Origin: Chitinophaga barathri
GTDB taxonomy: Bacteria; Bacteroidota; Bacteroidia; Chitinophagales; Chitinophagaceae
Assembly (NCBI RefSeq): GCF_003807585.1
Contig: NZ_RMBX01000001.1
Span: 124,001 to 188,000 of the forward strand
Reading direction: 5' to 3'
DNA: 64,000 nucleotides
Shown here: piece after piece, positions 35,201-44,601 of the stretch
How the letters are laid out: each line of letters opens with the position of its first letter
Position numbering within the stretch: the first letter of the stretch is position 1
The notes under the pieces: model-generated
What the model saw: only the letters and a program-made list of their open reading frames with translations
Database searches by the model: none
Told to the model about the DNA's origin: nothing
Program-made: the position numbers and the translations under genes

Positions 35201-37469
35201 TGCTCGTTCCTGATTCCAGTGAATCCAGGTAAGCCGCAATAAAGGGTTGCGCAGCGGCATCATAGCGGTCATAATACGTATATGTCAACGGATATAACTG
35301 TGAAGGTGAAATCCCGGGCAGGGGATTATTGGCCTGTATACTTACGACAACCGGGGAGAGGGCCGGATCAATCTCAGCAACAAACTCATCATTAGCCCCG
35401 CTCTCAAATCCTGCTGTTAACACAATACTGCCCGTAGCCACATACCGTGTGATGCCTGCTGCCCTTTCCGGCACAATAAGCTCGTTAGGGCCGGGAATAT
35501 TGGAAGTAACCGTGGTAGTCCCTGTTATGGCATTCATCTGAGCTTGTAAAGCACCTCTCGTGGCTGAAGAAGTATACAGCGCTGTCTGCACCGGACGGTT
35601 CTGATCATCAAAAAAGGTAACCAGCCATTTACCGCTGTTCCTCTGATTTCCATCCCGCATGAATACGAGCCTGTCCCTGATGTCATACACCATTTCAACT
35701 GCCTCGGCTCCGGGTACTTTTTTATAGACCATACGTTCCTTCCCGTCGTATTCGTAGCGGAAACAAAAGCCGTTAATAATTGTAGAATCGGTAAGGCTCC
35801 ATCCATTGGTCTTGAGGATGTCGGTTGCCCTGGGTGGTAGTATATACCGCAACTGGCTCAGATCGTCATACACGTAATAGGTACAAAGCCAGCCGTCATA
35901 TCCTGCGGAAGGACTGTCGTCCACCTGTACTTTTCGCAGGATCAACCGGCCTTCTTTATCCTTAAAGGTCTGGACCGCTTTGCCATTTTCGTTCACTGAA
36001 ATTTCTTTTGCCAGTTCCCCGTCCCCATAGGAAGAGCTGCTTACCGGTACGCTGGCATACGACCCCGTTACTTTCCATATCCTGATCCCTTCAGCCAGCG
36101 TATTACCACCGGACCTGGCATCCACTCCCCTGTTGCTTCCTCCCCAGCTGGCGCCGGGAGCAAAGATTTTTTCTACCGGGCCTCCCGGAGATTCCTCAAA
36201 CTGTGATCTTGAATGAAAGTGGCTTTCACCGGGGAATTGTGCCCCCATAAATGTATTAAAGGCCGCCACCTGCCCCGCTTTGTATTTTCCGTCGCTGACC
36301 GTAGCAGGATATGGGCTGTAGGACAAGGCTTGCCGCCCCGCATTATCATACACGTCGGGCGATACAACATCTTTCCCCGCAGCCGATAACCCTCTCTGCA
36401 CCGTCTGAATCTTCCTTCCCAGGCCATCGAAGTATTGGGTTGTTTCAAATTTGTCCGTTGCGGATGCGCTCATTGCCTGCGCAAATGTAGCAAGCCCTCT
36501 TTTTTTAAGCTCAAATACACGGGTATAATTCTCGTTTACCGGGTTGCTGGATGCATACTCGGCGATATCCACTTTTGCGACATTGGAAAATACTGTATAA
36601 ATGCCGCATGTCGTCCTTCTTCTGAAATATGTCTGGAATTTCATTTCCAGTGGTGTGTATGCAGTTGAAGTAGCGCCGGGAATATCAAAGAACTGAACAT
36701 TGTCGAATGACTGCTGCCACTGATAGGCAACAGAGGTTCCGCAGGAACCGCCGCTGCCTGCTGTAGCGGCTATCGCAGCATTAGCATTAAGTTGTACTGT
36801 TTGCGTCGCCGGGCTCAATGTTCCACCTTGAACCGCCGGAAGCGAGGTAAACTGCACCGCGGCGGAATACACTGTTTCCGCGGGTACATTATGCGTTGTT
36901 ACATAATCATAATTACAGGTATAGGCACGGCGGTATTGCACTGCACCTTCCATCAGCTGCGGCGGCAAATGGGGCATTCCATAGCCCATCGGCACCCACA
37001 CACCAGCCGTCACGGATTTTTCCCAGGAAAAGGTGCCGCCGTCTACCCCGCCGGTTGGACCGGACAGTTCAATAGGCGGTGTCATAGCTTCCAGTGGCAC
37101 CGCAACCGGTGCCGTGGGGGTCATAACCGTCCCGGGCGTTAAAACCGCCCTGACCAACGTTGTCCATTCGAGCGTGATCATTTCTCCCGTTCCCAGTTCC
37201 ATATAGGTATATCTCGCCGTAAGGTCAAGCCCTCCTGTGGATTTAACAGTCACAGCCGTATAAGTACCTCCATTATAGGTATTTTGTATGGTACCATTGA
37301 TTACTTCCCATGTGCCCATCGGAAGGCTGAGTGAGGGAATATCCCAGTTGCGGAATACCATTGTCTGCAAAGGCGTGCCTACTGTGAGGCCGGTTACCCG
37401 TGGGGTTATTTGCGCACATGCACAGATCACAGATATCAGTAATAATATAGTTGATAGAAAACGCTTCAT
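32274..37469 (-). CDS. RHS repeat protein with DUF6443 and a variable C-terminal tip
   Basis: 1731 residues with a signal peptide (MKRFLSTILLLISVICACAQ). The order is: beta-rich Ig-like N-terminus (about residues 25-300); a DUF6443 region (FELKKRGLATFAQAMSASA, YFDGLGRKIQTVQRGLS); many YD-type RHS repeats; the RHS core (YDFNARTYGQQIGRFIQIDP then SPYQYAGNNPVRFNDPDG, about residue 1480); and a variable tip of about 235 residues rich in Gly, Ala and Lys (WCWGAVIGGVLGGGIELAGQ and onward). RHS proteins form a hollow shell that encapsulates the toxic tip. The tip matches no toxin family I recognise. It starts 11 bases after the upstream giant gene and overlaps the next gene by 11. Strong family call, unknown toxin activity. 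Confidence 0.9.
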   Translation of the reverse strand: MKRFLSTILLLISVICACAQITPRVTGLTVGTPLQTMVFRNWDIPSLSLPMGTWEVINGTIQNTYNGGTYTAVTVKSTGGLDLTARYTYMELGTGEMITLEWTTLVRAVLTPGTVMTPTAPVAVPLEAMTPPIELSGPTGGVDGGTFSWEKSVTAGVWVPMGYGMPHLPPQLMEGAVQYRRAYTCNYDYVTTHNVPAETVYSAAVQFTSLPAVQGGTLSPATQTVQLNANAAIAATAGSGGSCGTSVAYQWQQSFDNVQFFDIPGATSTAYTPLEMKFQTYFRRRTTCGIYTVFSNVAKVDIAEYASSNPVNENYTRVFELKKRGLATFAQAMSASATDKFETTQYFDGLGRKIQTVQRGLSAAGKDVVSPDVYDNAGRQALSYSPYPATVSDGKYKAGQVAAFNTFMGAQFPGESHFHSRSQFEESPGGPVEKIFAPGASWGGSNRGVDARSGGNTLAEGIRIWKVTGSYASVPVSSSSYGDGELAKEISVNENGKAVQTFKDKEGRLILRKVQVDDSPSAGYDGWLCTYYVYDDLSQLRYILPPRATDILKTNGWSLTDSTIINGFCFRYEYDGKERMVYKKVPGAEAVEMVYDIRDRLVFMRDGNQRNSGKWLVTFFDDQNRPVQTALYTSSATRGALQAQMNAITGTTTVTSNIPGPNELIVPERAAGITRYVATGSIVLTAGFESGANDEFVAEIDPALSPVVVSIQANNPLPGISPSQLYPLTYTYYDRYDAAAQPFIAAYLDSLESGTSTTAELPTAASKQTRSLVTSIKTRILDTDNWIFTTNYYDAKGRLLQVISNNLAGGADVLTNRYDFKGNALSTYIRQQNPLSQDPVITTLTVNKYDYGNRLVSVDKEINGSYRRTIATNEYNELGQLKKKTLGNNLETLEYEYNIRGWIKGINKSFAQTGGSHYFGTSLHYNDGLTTPQYNGDISAITWRSAGDLAWRSYDFTYDASSRLKGADFKENSGGSWAKNPNVDFSVSSLAYDANGNISSMTQKGMKNGTSSTIDQLTYTYNTNSNQLKKVADAANDPASQLGDFKDLDVSNTTDYLYDRNGNLTYDNNKGIQSISYNNMNLPSRVHIMGKGTISYLYTATGVKYRKIVVDSTYSPAKKIVTDYFSNAVFENDTLKFVGHEEGRLRPVVRTGQPRTFEYDYFVKDHLGNIRVVLTEQVNFATYAATMETERAPVENALFSNIDNTRAEKPSGYPADNSAGNSTQVSRLNATNADRKIGPSLVLKVMAGDTVAIGAKAFYKSVGQPVNKKQLPLTDMATALVNAFSNSGRSSGVKVSGDAENSTPFNQKFLNEDYERLKEKDPESGGLSDRPKAYLNFVLFDDQFNLVDENSGAKQVKAEPDQLQVLAQGKMVMQKNGFLYVYTSNETQQDVYFDNVVVEFSSGPILEETHYYPFGLTMAGISNTSLQPDCGCPNQKKFNGNELQTLEFGDGSGLELYDFNARTYGQQIGRFIQIDPKLEDGGQESMSPYQYAGNNPVRFNDPDGNCPWCWGAVIGGVLGGGIELAGQLMSGKSLDEVDWADVAVETGKGALEGAMGGGALAKSGTIVNKLLRKGVVEVVGEVTKATVDISVKDGVQTTFTGEKTLASASVDLVLGLGMGKLNGALADGVAKGTSNLVKKAEKKIATTATAVEQASKKLDKIVNKTGGYGVGATVAKVKLESALATNQQAYMQRAVRLIWSQTMPNTFRTGGEALENVTGEFLKKAYRTDEQ

Positions 37470-37480
37470 AGGTCAAAAAA

Positions 37481-40400
37481 TTAAAGGCCAGCCGCTGCTC
37501 CGGAAATATAATTGTACTCGTAAACTTTGATGATGCTCCTGTCCGCGTCCAGCTGAAATTGCAGCCTTCCCAGGGGATCATACCTGAAGTGGGTGATCCT
37601 GTTGTCCGGTGTGCATTGGCTGACTACGCCCACAAAAGGCTCAAAGGCCTGCGTAGACATCGCGCTATTCTCCGGGTACAATCTCAGTTCATCGACTGCT
37701 ATATTGTTCCCTGTTAAACATACACTGGAAGAACCTGCCGCCAGTTCATGCTCATAATAGACCCAGCCGTTCCATCCTGCTTCTGAATTCTTTAAAGTTC
37801 CGGCTCCGGTAAGCGTCCCATTCCTGCTCCAGTAAGTAACCAGATATTTGTTGGTCGTCGGTAAGCCCGTTTTGCAAATGCTTCCGCCTGTAAGGAATTT
37901 GTAACTGCCGCTGCCTGTCTGGGCATTCGAAGGATCCATCTGCCCTCCTGTTATCACCCAGTTGCCATGATTAGAGGTTTCAAAACTGGTGTATGCAATG
38001 GACAGGCTATCTGCATTGACAACAATCGCAACCGGATAGGTATTATTGTAGTCCCATATATATGCATTGGCGCCAAAACCCGGTTTATATCCTTCAAGCA
38101 GGTTTCCAGCTGGCCCGTAACGCGTAGCCACTTCCTGTACCACGTAATCTTTATTCCTCACAAATTTGCCGGATACAACGGTGGCCTTATGAAAAGCAGT
38201 GGATGCTACGTCGTTTTCAATTTCAAACGTTGTATCAACCAGCGTTGCATTTTTCCTGTATGTATTCAGTTTAGATGAAACCAGTTTTGGTGTAGTAGTC
38301 CCTGCGGGAATCAGGAAGCTGGAGGTTTCAACCAATTGTGTCAGCGCATTTATCCTGTTCAATCTTTTAATGGCCTCTGAATTATTTTCCGTTCCCGTAA
38401 TACCGGGATATGACGCCGCAAAACCGGATACAGTCATCAATGTATCTTTAACAGAGTTCAGGGTCTTTGTCCAGGTCGGGGAAGGAAGATAGGGAATATC
38501 ATATCCCATCCAGCTGGAACTGGTCACAAGCGGGTTGCCGGCAATGTTGCCCTGCGTTTTGCTGATAACAGCGGTCGCGCGCACCCAATTATTGTCTATC
38601 GCATATATTGTGGAATCCGTGTTTACCAACGTATAGGTGCTGCCCATCTTTTTATAGGTGCGTTCACTGAGCCGCTGCCCTCTCTGCCAATGTTGACCAC
38701 TGTTCGTAAATGTATATTCTTTTTTACCGTGGATGCCATCCTCTCCGAATTCTTCCGTCACGTTGCTATAACCGACATAGACAGGTATCTCCGCGCCACC
38801 GGGATAACCTGTAGCGGCGGACACGATGTCATAAGTCTGGTGAATAGGTATTACATAACTACGGTTATCAAAATAGATTACACCATTTCCTTCCTGTCGT
38901 CCTCCCACATATTCCGGATTGGAAGGCGTACCCACATTTGACATTACATACTGAGAGGTCGGTATCGGAGCTGTTACAGCAAAAGGACTTTCATCGTATA
39001 CATACCTGGGGATCACCACGTCCAGTTCGTCGGTCGAATAAGGTTTTCCGGGAACACCTCCGTTCTCCGAGCTCAATCTACCGCTGGATCTTGCAGGATT
39101 GGTGAACTGATGATATTTGTAGCTCCTCACCATATCGTTCAGATGGTCTTTACCATCGTAGTCGGTGATCTTTTTTACACGGATGCCCGGACCACGGTAA
39201 TTATACGGTGCCATCGTAATAGGATTCGCGAGAGACGCCGGCTCCCTGATTGTAAGCTGGCAAATTGCCCAATCCCAACTGGTCCCCTCGGCAGTGTTCG
39301 TCACGTAAAACTTGTAAATACCATTCGGTAAAAAGCTCGGCGTTCCATTGGGATTTGTCCCAAAAACCCCGCCGCCCGCGACAGCTGTTACCTCAATGGA
39401 AAAAGGGCCCGCATCTGTGGCCGGGGGTGTCCTGAAGATAAAACTTACATTTTTACCATACACTCCGTTCACTTTTACAAAGGAGCGGATGGAAAAGAAA
39501 AACGGACCGGACTTCCTGAAAAGCTGATCATCTCTTTCTGTTCCCACCATATCGATCGGAAGGCTGCGCGGTGTAATGGGGAAATCCATTTTGTTATCGC
39601 CAAAGGGTATCCCGTTATACGTCAGTTCGGCGTGATAGGGGTTGGTTTCCACCCTGTTTATTTCATATTCATAAGAAGTAGTGCCGCCTGTAGGATAAGT
39701 AATTTTTTTCAACACGGCGCTCAGCGGCGCAAGGCTGTCTGCCAATCTGTTCACAATAGGTGTGGAATAGGTCAGGCTCCTGCCCGCTGGCCCCACGCTC
39801 TCTGTTCTCTGAGGCATAAGCGCCAGGTTTGGCGCAGCATTGTAATACCCCCATATATCCTGTGAGAAAGACCCTTTTTCCGGAAGATCATTCTCGTTAT
39901 ATTCAAACTTGTATTTTTCAGGCTCGTATACCGCACCGCTGCCAATTTCCAATGAATCCAGCCGCAGCCTGTGAAAAACGGAGCCGGGGATATCGCCGGG
40001 CGTAACCTCACCTTGGTACTTGCAATCGAAATAACTCTGGTAAAACTTCACTGTTTTCAAAACAATCCTTTGACCATTTTTTATATGATATACCAGGATG
40101 CTTTTTAACATCATATCCGCCGGTACATCCTTCCTGAACTCCCCATAATTGAACTCTACGATAATACCGTTCGATGCCGCGATCTTCCTGATCCTGCTGG
40201 TTGCATAAGACGTGAACCTGCCCACATCATCGATCGGAAGAATGCCGCCATCCCTTTTCTGAATAAACGGGGACACTTGGTTTCTGGGGAAAAATATGGA
40301 TTCATTGAATCCCCCCGTGTTGTACATGGAATATTCATCATGCTCAAACAGGATATTCTGCCCGTGCAGCGTAATAATCTCTTTAAGATAGGACGTTTTG

Positions 40401-41125
40401 TCCGGTGATGAATAACTCGGATTTTTCTCCGCAATCATATCATAAATGTTCAGGCTGGGATTTACCGGTTCATTGAACGGCAGCGGCGGCACATATTTAT
40501 ACTCATGAAATTCATCCGCCCTGAAACGGTACCGCACACCATGTTCATTCGTGATCCAAAGATCATTGCCCAGCAAGGTATCTCTCCGGGCCAGCGACAT
40601 TGGCGGGTCCTGCACTATCGGCGTAGTGTCCCCCCAGAACCGGAATTCAAGACCGGGCGCATTTACATATCTTTTGGGCGACTGATTTCTACGCCTTACC
40701 GCCGTGCCATCCGTATTCCATGTCCATGAATTCCCATATCCGTCTGTTGCAGTAGAAGTCTCCGTCGGTTTATAGTTCAGCTTCATCACCTCATACTTCT
40801 GCGGAACACCCATATTATTGATCATTCCACCCGCATTCAATGCCCAGCCCAAACCCACATGGGAAGAGCCTTCATCTACCTTGAATCCGCCGGCATGATA
40901 GGCCACGCTGATCGGTATTTTCACGCCGTCCAGCTCGATTTCATAAATGGGAATATTGATTCCCGGCATACCGGTAAAAATATTCACAGGCATCTCCCCA
41001 AACTTGCCCAAAGTCGTGGCAGAGGGGCTCATAGGGATGATATCGCTTTTGATCTGTGAAAAAGCCCTGGGTATAACAAAGCCAAATACAACAACAAAGA
41101 GATACGCTAATTTCCGTTTGCTCAT
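37481..41125 (-). CDS. Large secreted RHS-type protein, N-terminal partner of the RHS gene
   Basis: 1214 residues with a signal peptide (MSKRKLAYLFVVVFGFVIPRAFS). The opening MPVNIFTGMPGINIPIYEIE and HAGGFKVDEGSSHVGLGWAL is common to Bacteroidota proteins that precede RHS genes and resembles the SpvB/TcB-like start of Tc-type shells. Its C-terminus has YD/RHS-type repeats (RITHFRYDPLGRLQFQLDAD and a final YEYNYISG). It lacks a hypervariable tip. By analogy with TcB-TcC, it and the next gene may make two halves of one cocoon, but that is inference. It is 28 bases after the coiled-coil outer-membrane gene and 11 before the RHS gene. Confidence 0.8.
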   Translation of the reverse strand: MSKRKLAYLFVVVFGFVIPRAFSQIKSDIIPMSPSATTLGKFGEMPVNIFTGMPGINIPIYEIELDGVKIPISVAYHAGGFKVDEGSSHVGLGWALNAGGMINNMGVPQKYEVMKLNYKPTETSTATDGYGNSWTWNTDGTAVRRRNQSPKRYVNAPGLEFRFWGDTTPIVQDPPMSLARRDTLLGNDLWITNEHGVRYRFRADEFHEYKYVPPLPFNEPVNPSLNIYDMIAEKNPSYSSPDKTSYLKEIITLHGQNILFEHDEYSMYNTGGFNESIFFPRNQVSPFIQKRDGGILPIDDVGRFTSYATSRIRKIAASNGIIVEFNYGEFRKDVPADMMLKSILVYHIKNGQRIVLKTVKFYQSYFDCKYQGEVTPGDIPGSVFHRLRLDSLEIGSGAVYEPEKYKFEYNENDLPEKGSFSQDIWGYYNAAPNLALMPQRTESVGPAGRSLTYSTPIVNRLADSLAPLSAVLKKITYPTGGTTSYEYEINRVETNPYHAELTYNGIPFGDNKMDFPITPRSLPIDMVGTERDDQLFRKSGPFFFSIRSFVKVNGVYGKNVSFIFRTPPATDAGPFSIEVTAVAGGGVFGTNPNGTPSFLPNGIYKFYVTNTAEGTSWDWAICQLTIREPASLANPITMAPYNYRGPGIRVKKITDYDGKDHLNDMVRSYKYHQFTNPARSSGRLSSENGGVPGKPYSTDELDVVIPRYVYDESPFAVTAPIPTSQYVMSNVGTPSNPEYVGGRQEGNGVIYFDNRSYVIPIHQTYDIVSAATGYPGGAEIPVYVGYSNVTEEFGEDGIHGKKEYTFTNSGQHWQRGQRLSERTYKKMGSTYTLVNTDSTIYAIDNNWVRATAVISKTQGNIAGNPLVTSSSWMGYDIPYLPSPTWTKTLNSVKDTLMTVSGFAASYPGITGTENNSEAIKRLNRINALTQLVETSSFLIPAGTTTPKLVSSKLNTYRKNATLVDTTFEIENDVASTAFHKATVVSGKFVRNKDYVVQEVATRYGPAGNLLEGYKPGFGANAYIWDYNNTYPVAIVVNADSLSIAYTSFETSNHGNWVITGGQMDPSNAQTGSGSYKFLTGGSICKTGLPTTNKYLVTYWSRNGTLTGAGTLKNSEAGWNGWVYYEHELAAGSSSVCLTGNNIAVDELRLYPENSAMSTQAFEPFVGVVSQCTPDNRITHFRYDPLGRLQFQLDADRSIIKVYEYNYISGAAAGL

Positions 41126-41153
41126 AAGTATAGATACTAAACAATAAATTTCA

Positions 41154-42584
41154 CTAAAAACTATACCCCAGCCTGAATTTTACAGGATCCGTCTTCGGCG
41201 TCTGGGTATTCGCCAGAAAGTCATACAGCAGTACCATATTTCCTTTCAGCTTGTTATTAATCTTGTATTTCTTGGATATGCCCAGCAGCGCGCTCCGCGT
41301 CCACACCGTGGCGTTCATGAGCTGCGTGGTGCTGGAAAACGCGGAGTTGTAATTAAACTCAAAACCGCCGTTCACAAAAAAGGTCCCTTTCAATTTGTAA
41401 TCCCCGAAGGAACGCAGCCCCATGCCCTGGTGGCTGAACCGGATATTGTTAAAACCGGTGCCCATGCCCAGCTTGTAAGATGCGCCAAGGCCCAGGATGC
41501 CGTTTTTGCTGAACTTATACCCTACCTGCCCGGCAAAGTCGCCGGTAGTGGGAAAATATTGGTTGGAACGCTGGAACTGTACATTGGTGCCAAATTCCAG
41601 TCGTTGCATAAAACTTTTTGTTTTGAGTTCCTTCGGTTTGAAGTCCGGCATTTCGGCCGCATTGTCCAGGTCGGGAAAGTTCTTTTTCAGTTCGTCGAAC
41701 TGTGAGCGGGCCGCGTCCATCTGCTGGCTGAGCGCCTGGCGGGCATTGGGGCCTCCGCCACCGATGCGCTGCTGGATCAATTGCTCCACCTGGCTGCGGG
41801 TTTGCAGGCCTTCCAGCTGCTGCTCCAGGTTTGCAGCGCTACCGCTTCCGGCGGAGAGGTTAAACAGGCTGGCCAGCTGGCTGTTGCGCGCGAGGAAGTC
41901 CTTATAGGCCGGCACTTTCTGTAAAAGCTCCATGGCTTTGGCCTCCGCCTTTTTACGGTCGCTGAACACCTCTTTATATCCCTTGAGCTGCTGAGCATAA
42001 TAATAAGCCTCCTTGTTGATCTTCTGGAGGTCTTTTGTCATGCTGGTATATTGGCTGAGCTGGCTTTTCAGCTGTTCCCGGCGCTCACGGATGTATTGTT
42101 TGATATTTTCCGCCTGCTGGAGCTTGCCTTGCAGGGCTTTTACCTGGTCCATGGAACCTTTGAGCTTGTCCTGCACGCCTTTGGCCTGGCCAAGGAGCTT
42201 GTCCGAATCTTTGAGGAACCCGAGGGAAGACGATAAGGTATCCAGGTACCCGAAATATTGCCCGTTGAGCACTTTCTGGTACTTGTCCGTTTTGCCTTTC
42301 AGAGAGGCTTTCAGGCTGCCGAGGGAATCGATGGAGCGGGTAAAGATGTTTCTGGCGGCCACAGAATCGATCTTCATCATTTTCTGCTGCAGGCGTTTTT
42401 CCTGGCGGATCATCAGTTCCAGGGCCTTTTCCGTGCGTTTGTCCACCTGGCTTTCCAGCTTGCGGCTTTTCTGCTTCACCTGGGACAAATATTTTTCAGG
42501 TACCGCACCGGCCTTATTCAGCAGGCTATCCTGTGCGGCAGCGGGTAAAGACAAAGCGATAAGAAGTAATATACGGGTAAACAT
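41154..42584 (-). CDS. Coiled-coil plus beta-barrel outer-membrane protein of the RHS operon
   Basis: 476 residues with a short signal peptide (MFTRILLLIALSLPAAAQ). Residues about 30-300 are helical, rich in Lys, Gln, Glu and Leu with heptad-like coiled-coil runs (KQKSRKLESQVDKRTEKALE); the last 170 residues have alternating strands of an outer-membrane barrel (RLEFGTNVQFQRSNQYFPTT to KFRLGYSF, ending in Phe). It is the gene before the two giant RHS-type genes. A periplasmic coiled-coil joined to a barrel would suit a conduit, tether or scaffold for exporting them. I recognise no named family. Confidence 0.75.
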   Translation of the reverse strand: MFTRILLLIALSLPAAAQDSLLNKAGAVPEKYLSQVKQKSRKLESQVDKRTEKALELMIRQEKRLQQKMMKIDSVAARNIFTRSIDSLGSLKASLKGKTDKYQKVLNGQYFGYLDTLSSSLGFLKDSDKLLGQAKGVQDKLKGSMDQVKALQGKLQQAENIKQYIRERREQLKSQLSQYTSMTKDLQKINKEAYYYAQQLKGYKEVFSDRKKAEAKAMELLQKVPAYKDFLARNSQLASLFNLSAGSGSAANLEQQLEGLQTRSQVEQLIQQRIGGGGPNARQALSQQMDAARSQFDELKKNFPDLDNAAEMPDFKPKELKTKSFMQRLEFGTNVQFQRSNQYFPTTGDFAGQVGYKFSKNGILGLGASYKLGMGTGFNNIRFSHQGMGLRSFGDYKLKGTFFVNGGFEFNYNSAFSSTTQLMNATVWTRSALLGISKKYKINNKLKGNMVLLYDFLANTQTPKTDPVKFRLGYSF

Positions 42585-42621
42585 TTCCAGGTATAAGAGT
42601 GAATCTGGCGGGCAAGATATA

Positions 42622-43095
42622 TTATTCCTTCTTCTTTTTCTCTTTTCCTTTCAACTTTTTGATCACTTTCTCTTCGTTCATAATGTCCAGGTACATCAGG
42701 CCGTTCACGTGGTGCAGGGTGCAGGAAAGGTAATAAGTGAACTCTTCCCCGATGATATAATCCATGGTCACGGTGTCTTTTGCCAGTCGGAGCTTTTTAT
42801 GCGGCTCGCCAAAAAGGGCCACGAGGTCGGACTCGGAGCAGGCCGATTTGATCGGCAGATGCAGTGCTTCCAGCACTTTCCCTATCATGCCGCCGTCGTC
42901 TTTGGTAAAATCCAGCGAAATGGCGCGGGTTTCCTCAGGTTCGTTTGTCAGGCGGAGAAATGTGTTGAAGCCGGACAGCTCTCCCACCCATTGCTCACCC
43001 ATAAAATCATAATTCTCCACCTCCCTGTAGTCAGGACCGGCATAAAAGTCGCTGAGCCGGATGCTATGAAACTCCTGGTACGCGATAATATCCAT
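42622..43095 (-). CDS. Cytoplasmic protein of unknown function, first gene of the RHS operon
   Basis: 157 residues with no signal peptide. It begins MDIIAYQEFHSIRLSDFYAG and ends with a strongly basic tail (IKKLKGKEKKKKE). I chose the ATG at 43095 because upstream in-frame codons carry no better start. It lies 37 bases before the coiled-coil gene on the same strand with no terminator between. I do not recognise a family. The position at the head of the operon suggests a regulator, chaperone or adaptor, by position only. Confidence 0.6.
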   Translation of the reverse strand: MDIIAYQEFHSIRLSDFYAGPDYREVENYDFMGEQWVGELSGFNTFLRLTNEPEETRAISLDFTKDDGGMIGKVLEALHLPIKSACSESDLVALFGEPHKKLRLAKDTVTMDYIIGEEFTYYLSCTLHHVNGLMYLDIMNEEKVIKKLKGKEKKKKE

Positions 43096-43432
43096 ACAAA
43101 TACACATTTATAATCAGGTTAGAAGGGGCATACGAATCCTGAGTGCTACAATAGCCGCTGGAGTAACGATACGGGGGAAGTGGCCAATCAGGTTGCATAG
43201 GTTTTGCGGTCAATAAAGTAAACCGCAGTATAAATATATAGCTATTTCTCACATTTTAAAATCGGGTTTAAAAAAATGCATTGATATTAAGCATAATACG
43301 TGACTTATATTTGTCAACCGCAGTAAAAGACGGCCCGTCATGCCGGGAATAACGCGATCAAACCCCGATCGTGGAAATAATCTACTCTATTTCGTGGCTT
43401 TCATTACTTTAGCACCCTAAATTTTGTTACCT
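43096..43432. other. Divergent promoter region
   Basis: Separates the minus-strand RHS operon from the plus-strand tail-fibre-like gene. It contains the promoter at 43281-43313 for the plus-strand gene and A+T-rich sequence; no gene seen. Confidence 0.55.
43281..43313 (+). promoter_or_regulatory. Bacteroidota-type promoter of the tail-fibre-like gene
   Basis: TTG (43281-43283), 22-base spacer, TATATTTG (43306-43313), an exact -7 match. It gives a leader of about 115 bases. A second weaker box, TACTTTAG, lies at 43405-43412. Confidence 0.55.
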
Positions 43433-44578
43433 ATGAAGTTTTTACGGATCGCCATTGTTGCGTTACTCATCCAGGCAAATGCTTTTGCACAGAAAGTCAC
43501 TTACGATACCATCGGCATCGGAGTCACCGCTACCGCGGCCAGGCTGCAGATCCTGGACAACGGAAGATTTTACGTGGCAAACAAAGCCATAACCGGCCAA
43601 ACGGAAGATGCACAGGGAGCCAATTACATCCTGCTCCACGAATCTTATAACGGTACACTATCTATCGACAGGCATGTATCCGGGAAAATCACTGCCGTCC
43701 GTGGGAACGCCGGTTCTTTCAACCGGAGGTTCGCAGTGGAAATAAACACGTCTACGGCCTACAACGCCAATATCGGTACGCTTACCTATTTCGGCGAAGC
43801 CAGCAGGCTCGTGACGCTGACGTACAACAGCAAAACCTACCTGGCGGTAGAGATACTGAACGGGTCTACCGTACATTCATTTTCGTTTACGGGTTACCTG
43901 AATAACGCCACGCTTCAGCTGGTGACAGATAACGTAGTGACCGGCGTAACGGCATTTATTGCCAGCCCGACTGGCATCCAGGGCAATCTCAGCGTTGGCA
44001 TACAAAGCGAAGCCGCCAGGCTGGTTGTTTCCGGCGGGCCGAGCTGGACCACGAACAACTGGACTAAATCCATAAAACTATACAACGCCAGCGCCATTGA
44101 ATTCACGGGTGCCACCAAGTCATTCGGCATTGGGGCTTCTGCCTCCAGCTTATATTTTTCCCGCGTAAATTCGGACGGCTCCGGCGCAGCTGATTATTCC
44201 ATCACTGTAGACGGCACCAATGGCAACGTAGGCATCGGTACCGGCATCAACACGCCCTCCATGTACAAACTGGCCGTGGAAGGAGCCATCGGCGCAAGAA
44301 AAGTGAAAGTAATGCAGGGTACATGGGCGGACTTCGTATTCCATGACGATTACAAGCTCCCTTCCCTGCACGAAGTGGAATCCTTCGTAAAAACAAACAA
44401 ACACCTGCCCGGCATCCCCTCCGAAGCCGAAGTGATCAAAGAAGGCGTGGACGTAGGCGAAATGAACAAACTCCTGCTGCAAAAAGTAGAAGAGCTCACC
44501 CTCTACATCATCGACCTGAAAAAAGAATCACTGAAGCAGCAGGAAAAGATCGCACAACTGGAAAAGAAAATACAATAA
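43433..44578 (+). CDS. Secreted protein with tail-fibre-like C-terminal domain
   Basis: 381 residues with a signal peptide (MKFLRIAIVALLIQANAFAQ). The long central part is a beta-rich, Ser/Thr/Asn/Ala-rich repeat region. The C-terminus (about residues 290-381) shows the widespread Bacteroidota tail-fibre-like module: GARKVKVMQGTWADFVFHDD, HLPGIPSEAEVIKEGVDVGE, then MNKLLLQKVEELTLYIIDLK and a coiled coil. Related modules in phage tail fibres and the Peptidase S74 group act as self-cleaving intramolecular chaperones, but no catalytic Ser/Lys pair is proven here. The ATG at 43433 is preferred over an earlier in-frame start. A clear terminator follows. Confidence 0.8.
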   Translation: MKFLRIAIVALLIQANAFAQKVTYDTIGIGVTATAARLQILDNGRFYVANKAITGQTEDAQGANYILLHESYNGTLSIDRHVSGKITAVRGNAGSFNRRFAVEINTSTAYNANIGTLTYFGEASRLVTLTYNSKTYLAVEILNGSTVHSFSFTGYLNNATLQLVTDNVVTGVTAFIASPTGIQGNLSVGIQSEAARLVVSGGPSWTTNNWTKSIKLYNASAIEFTGATKSFGIGASASSLYFSRVNSDGSGAADYSITVDGTNGNVGIGTGINTPSMYKLAVEGAIGARKVKVMQGTWADFVFHDDYKLPSLHEVESFVKTNKHLPGIPSEAEVIKEGVDVGEMNKLLLQKVEELTLYIIDLKKESLKQQEKIAQLEKKIQ

Positions 44579-44601
44579 GCATAGCCGAAACCAGGACACG
44601 G

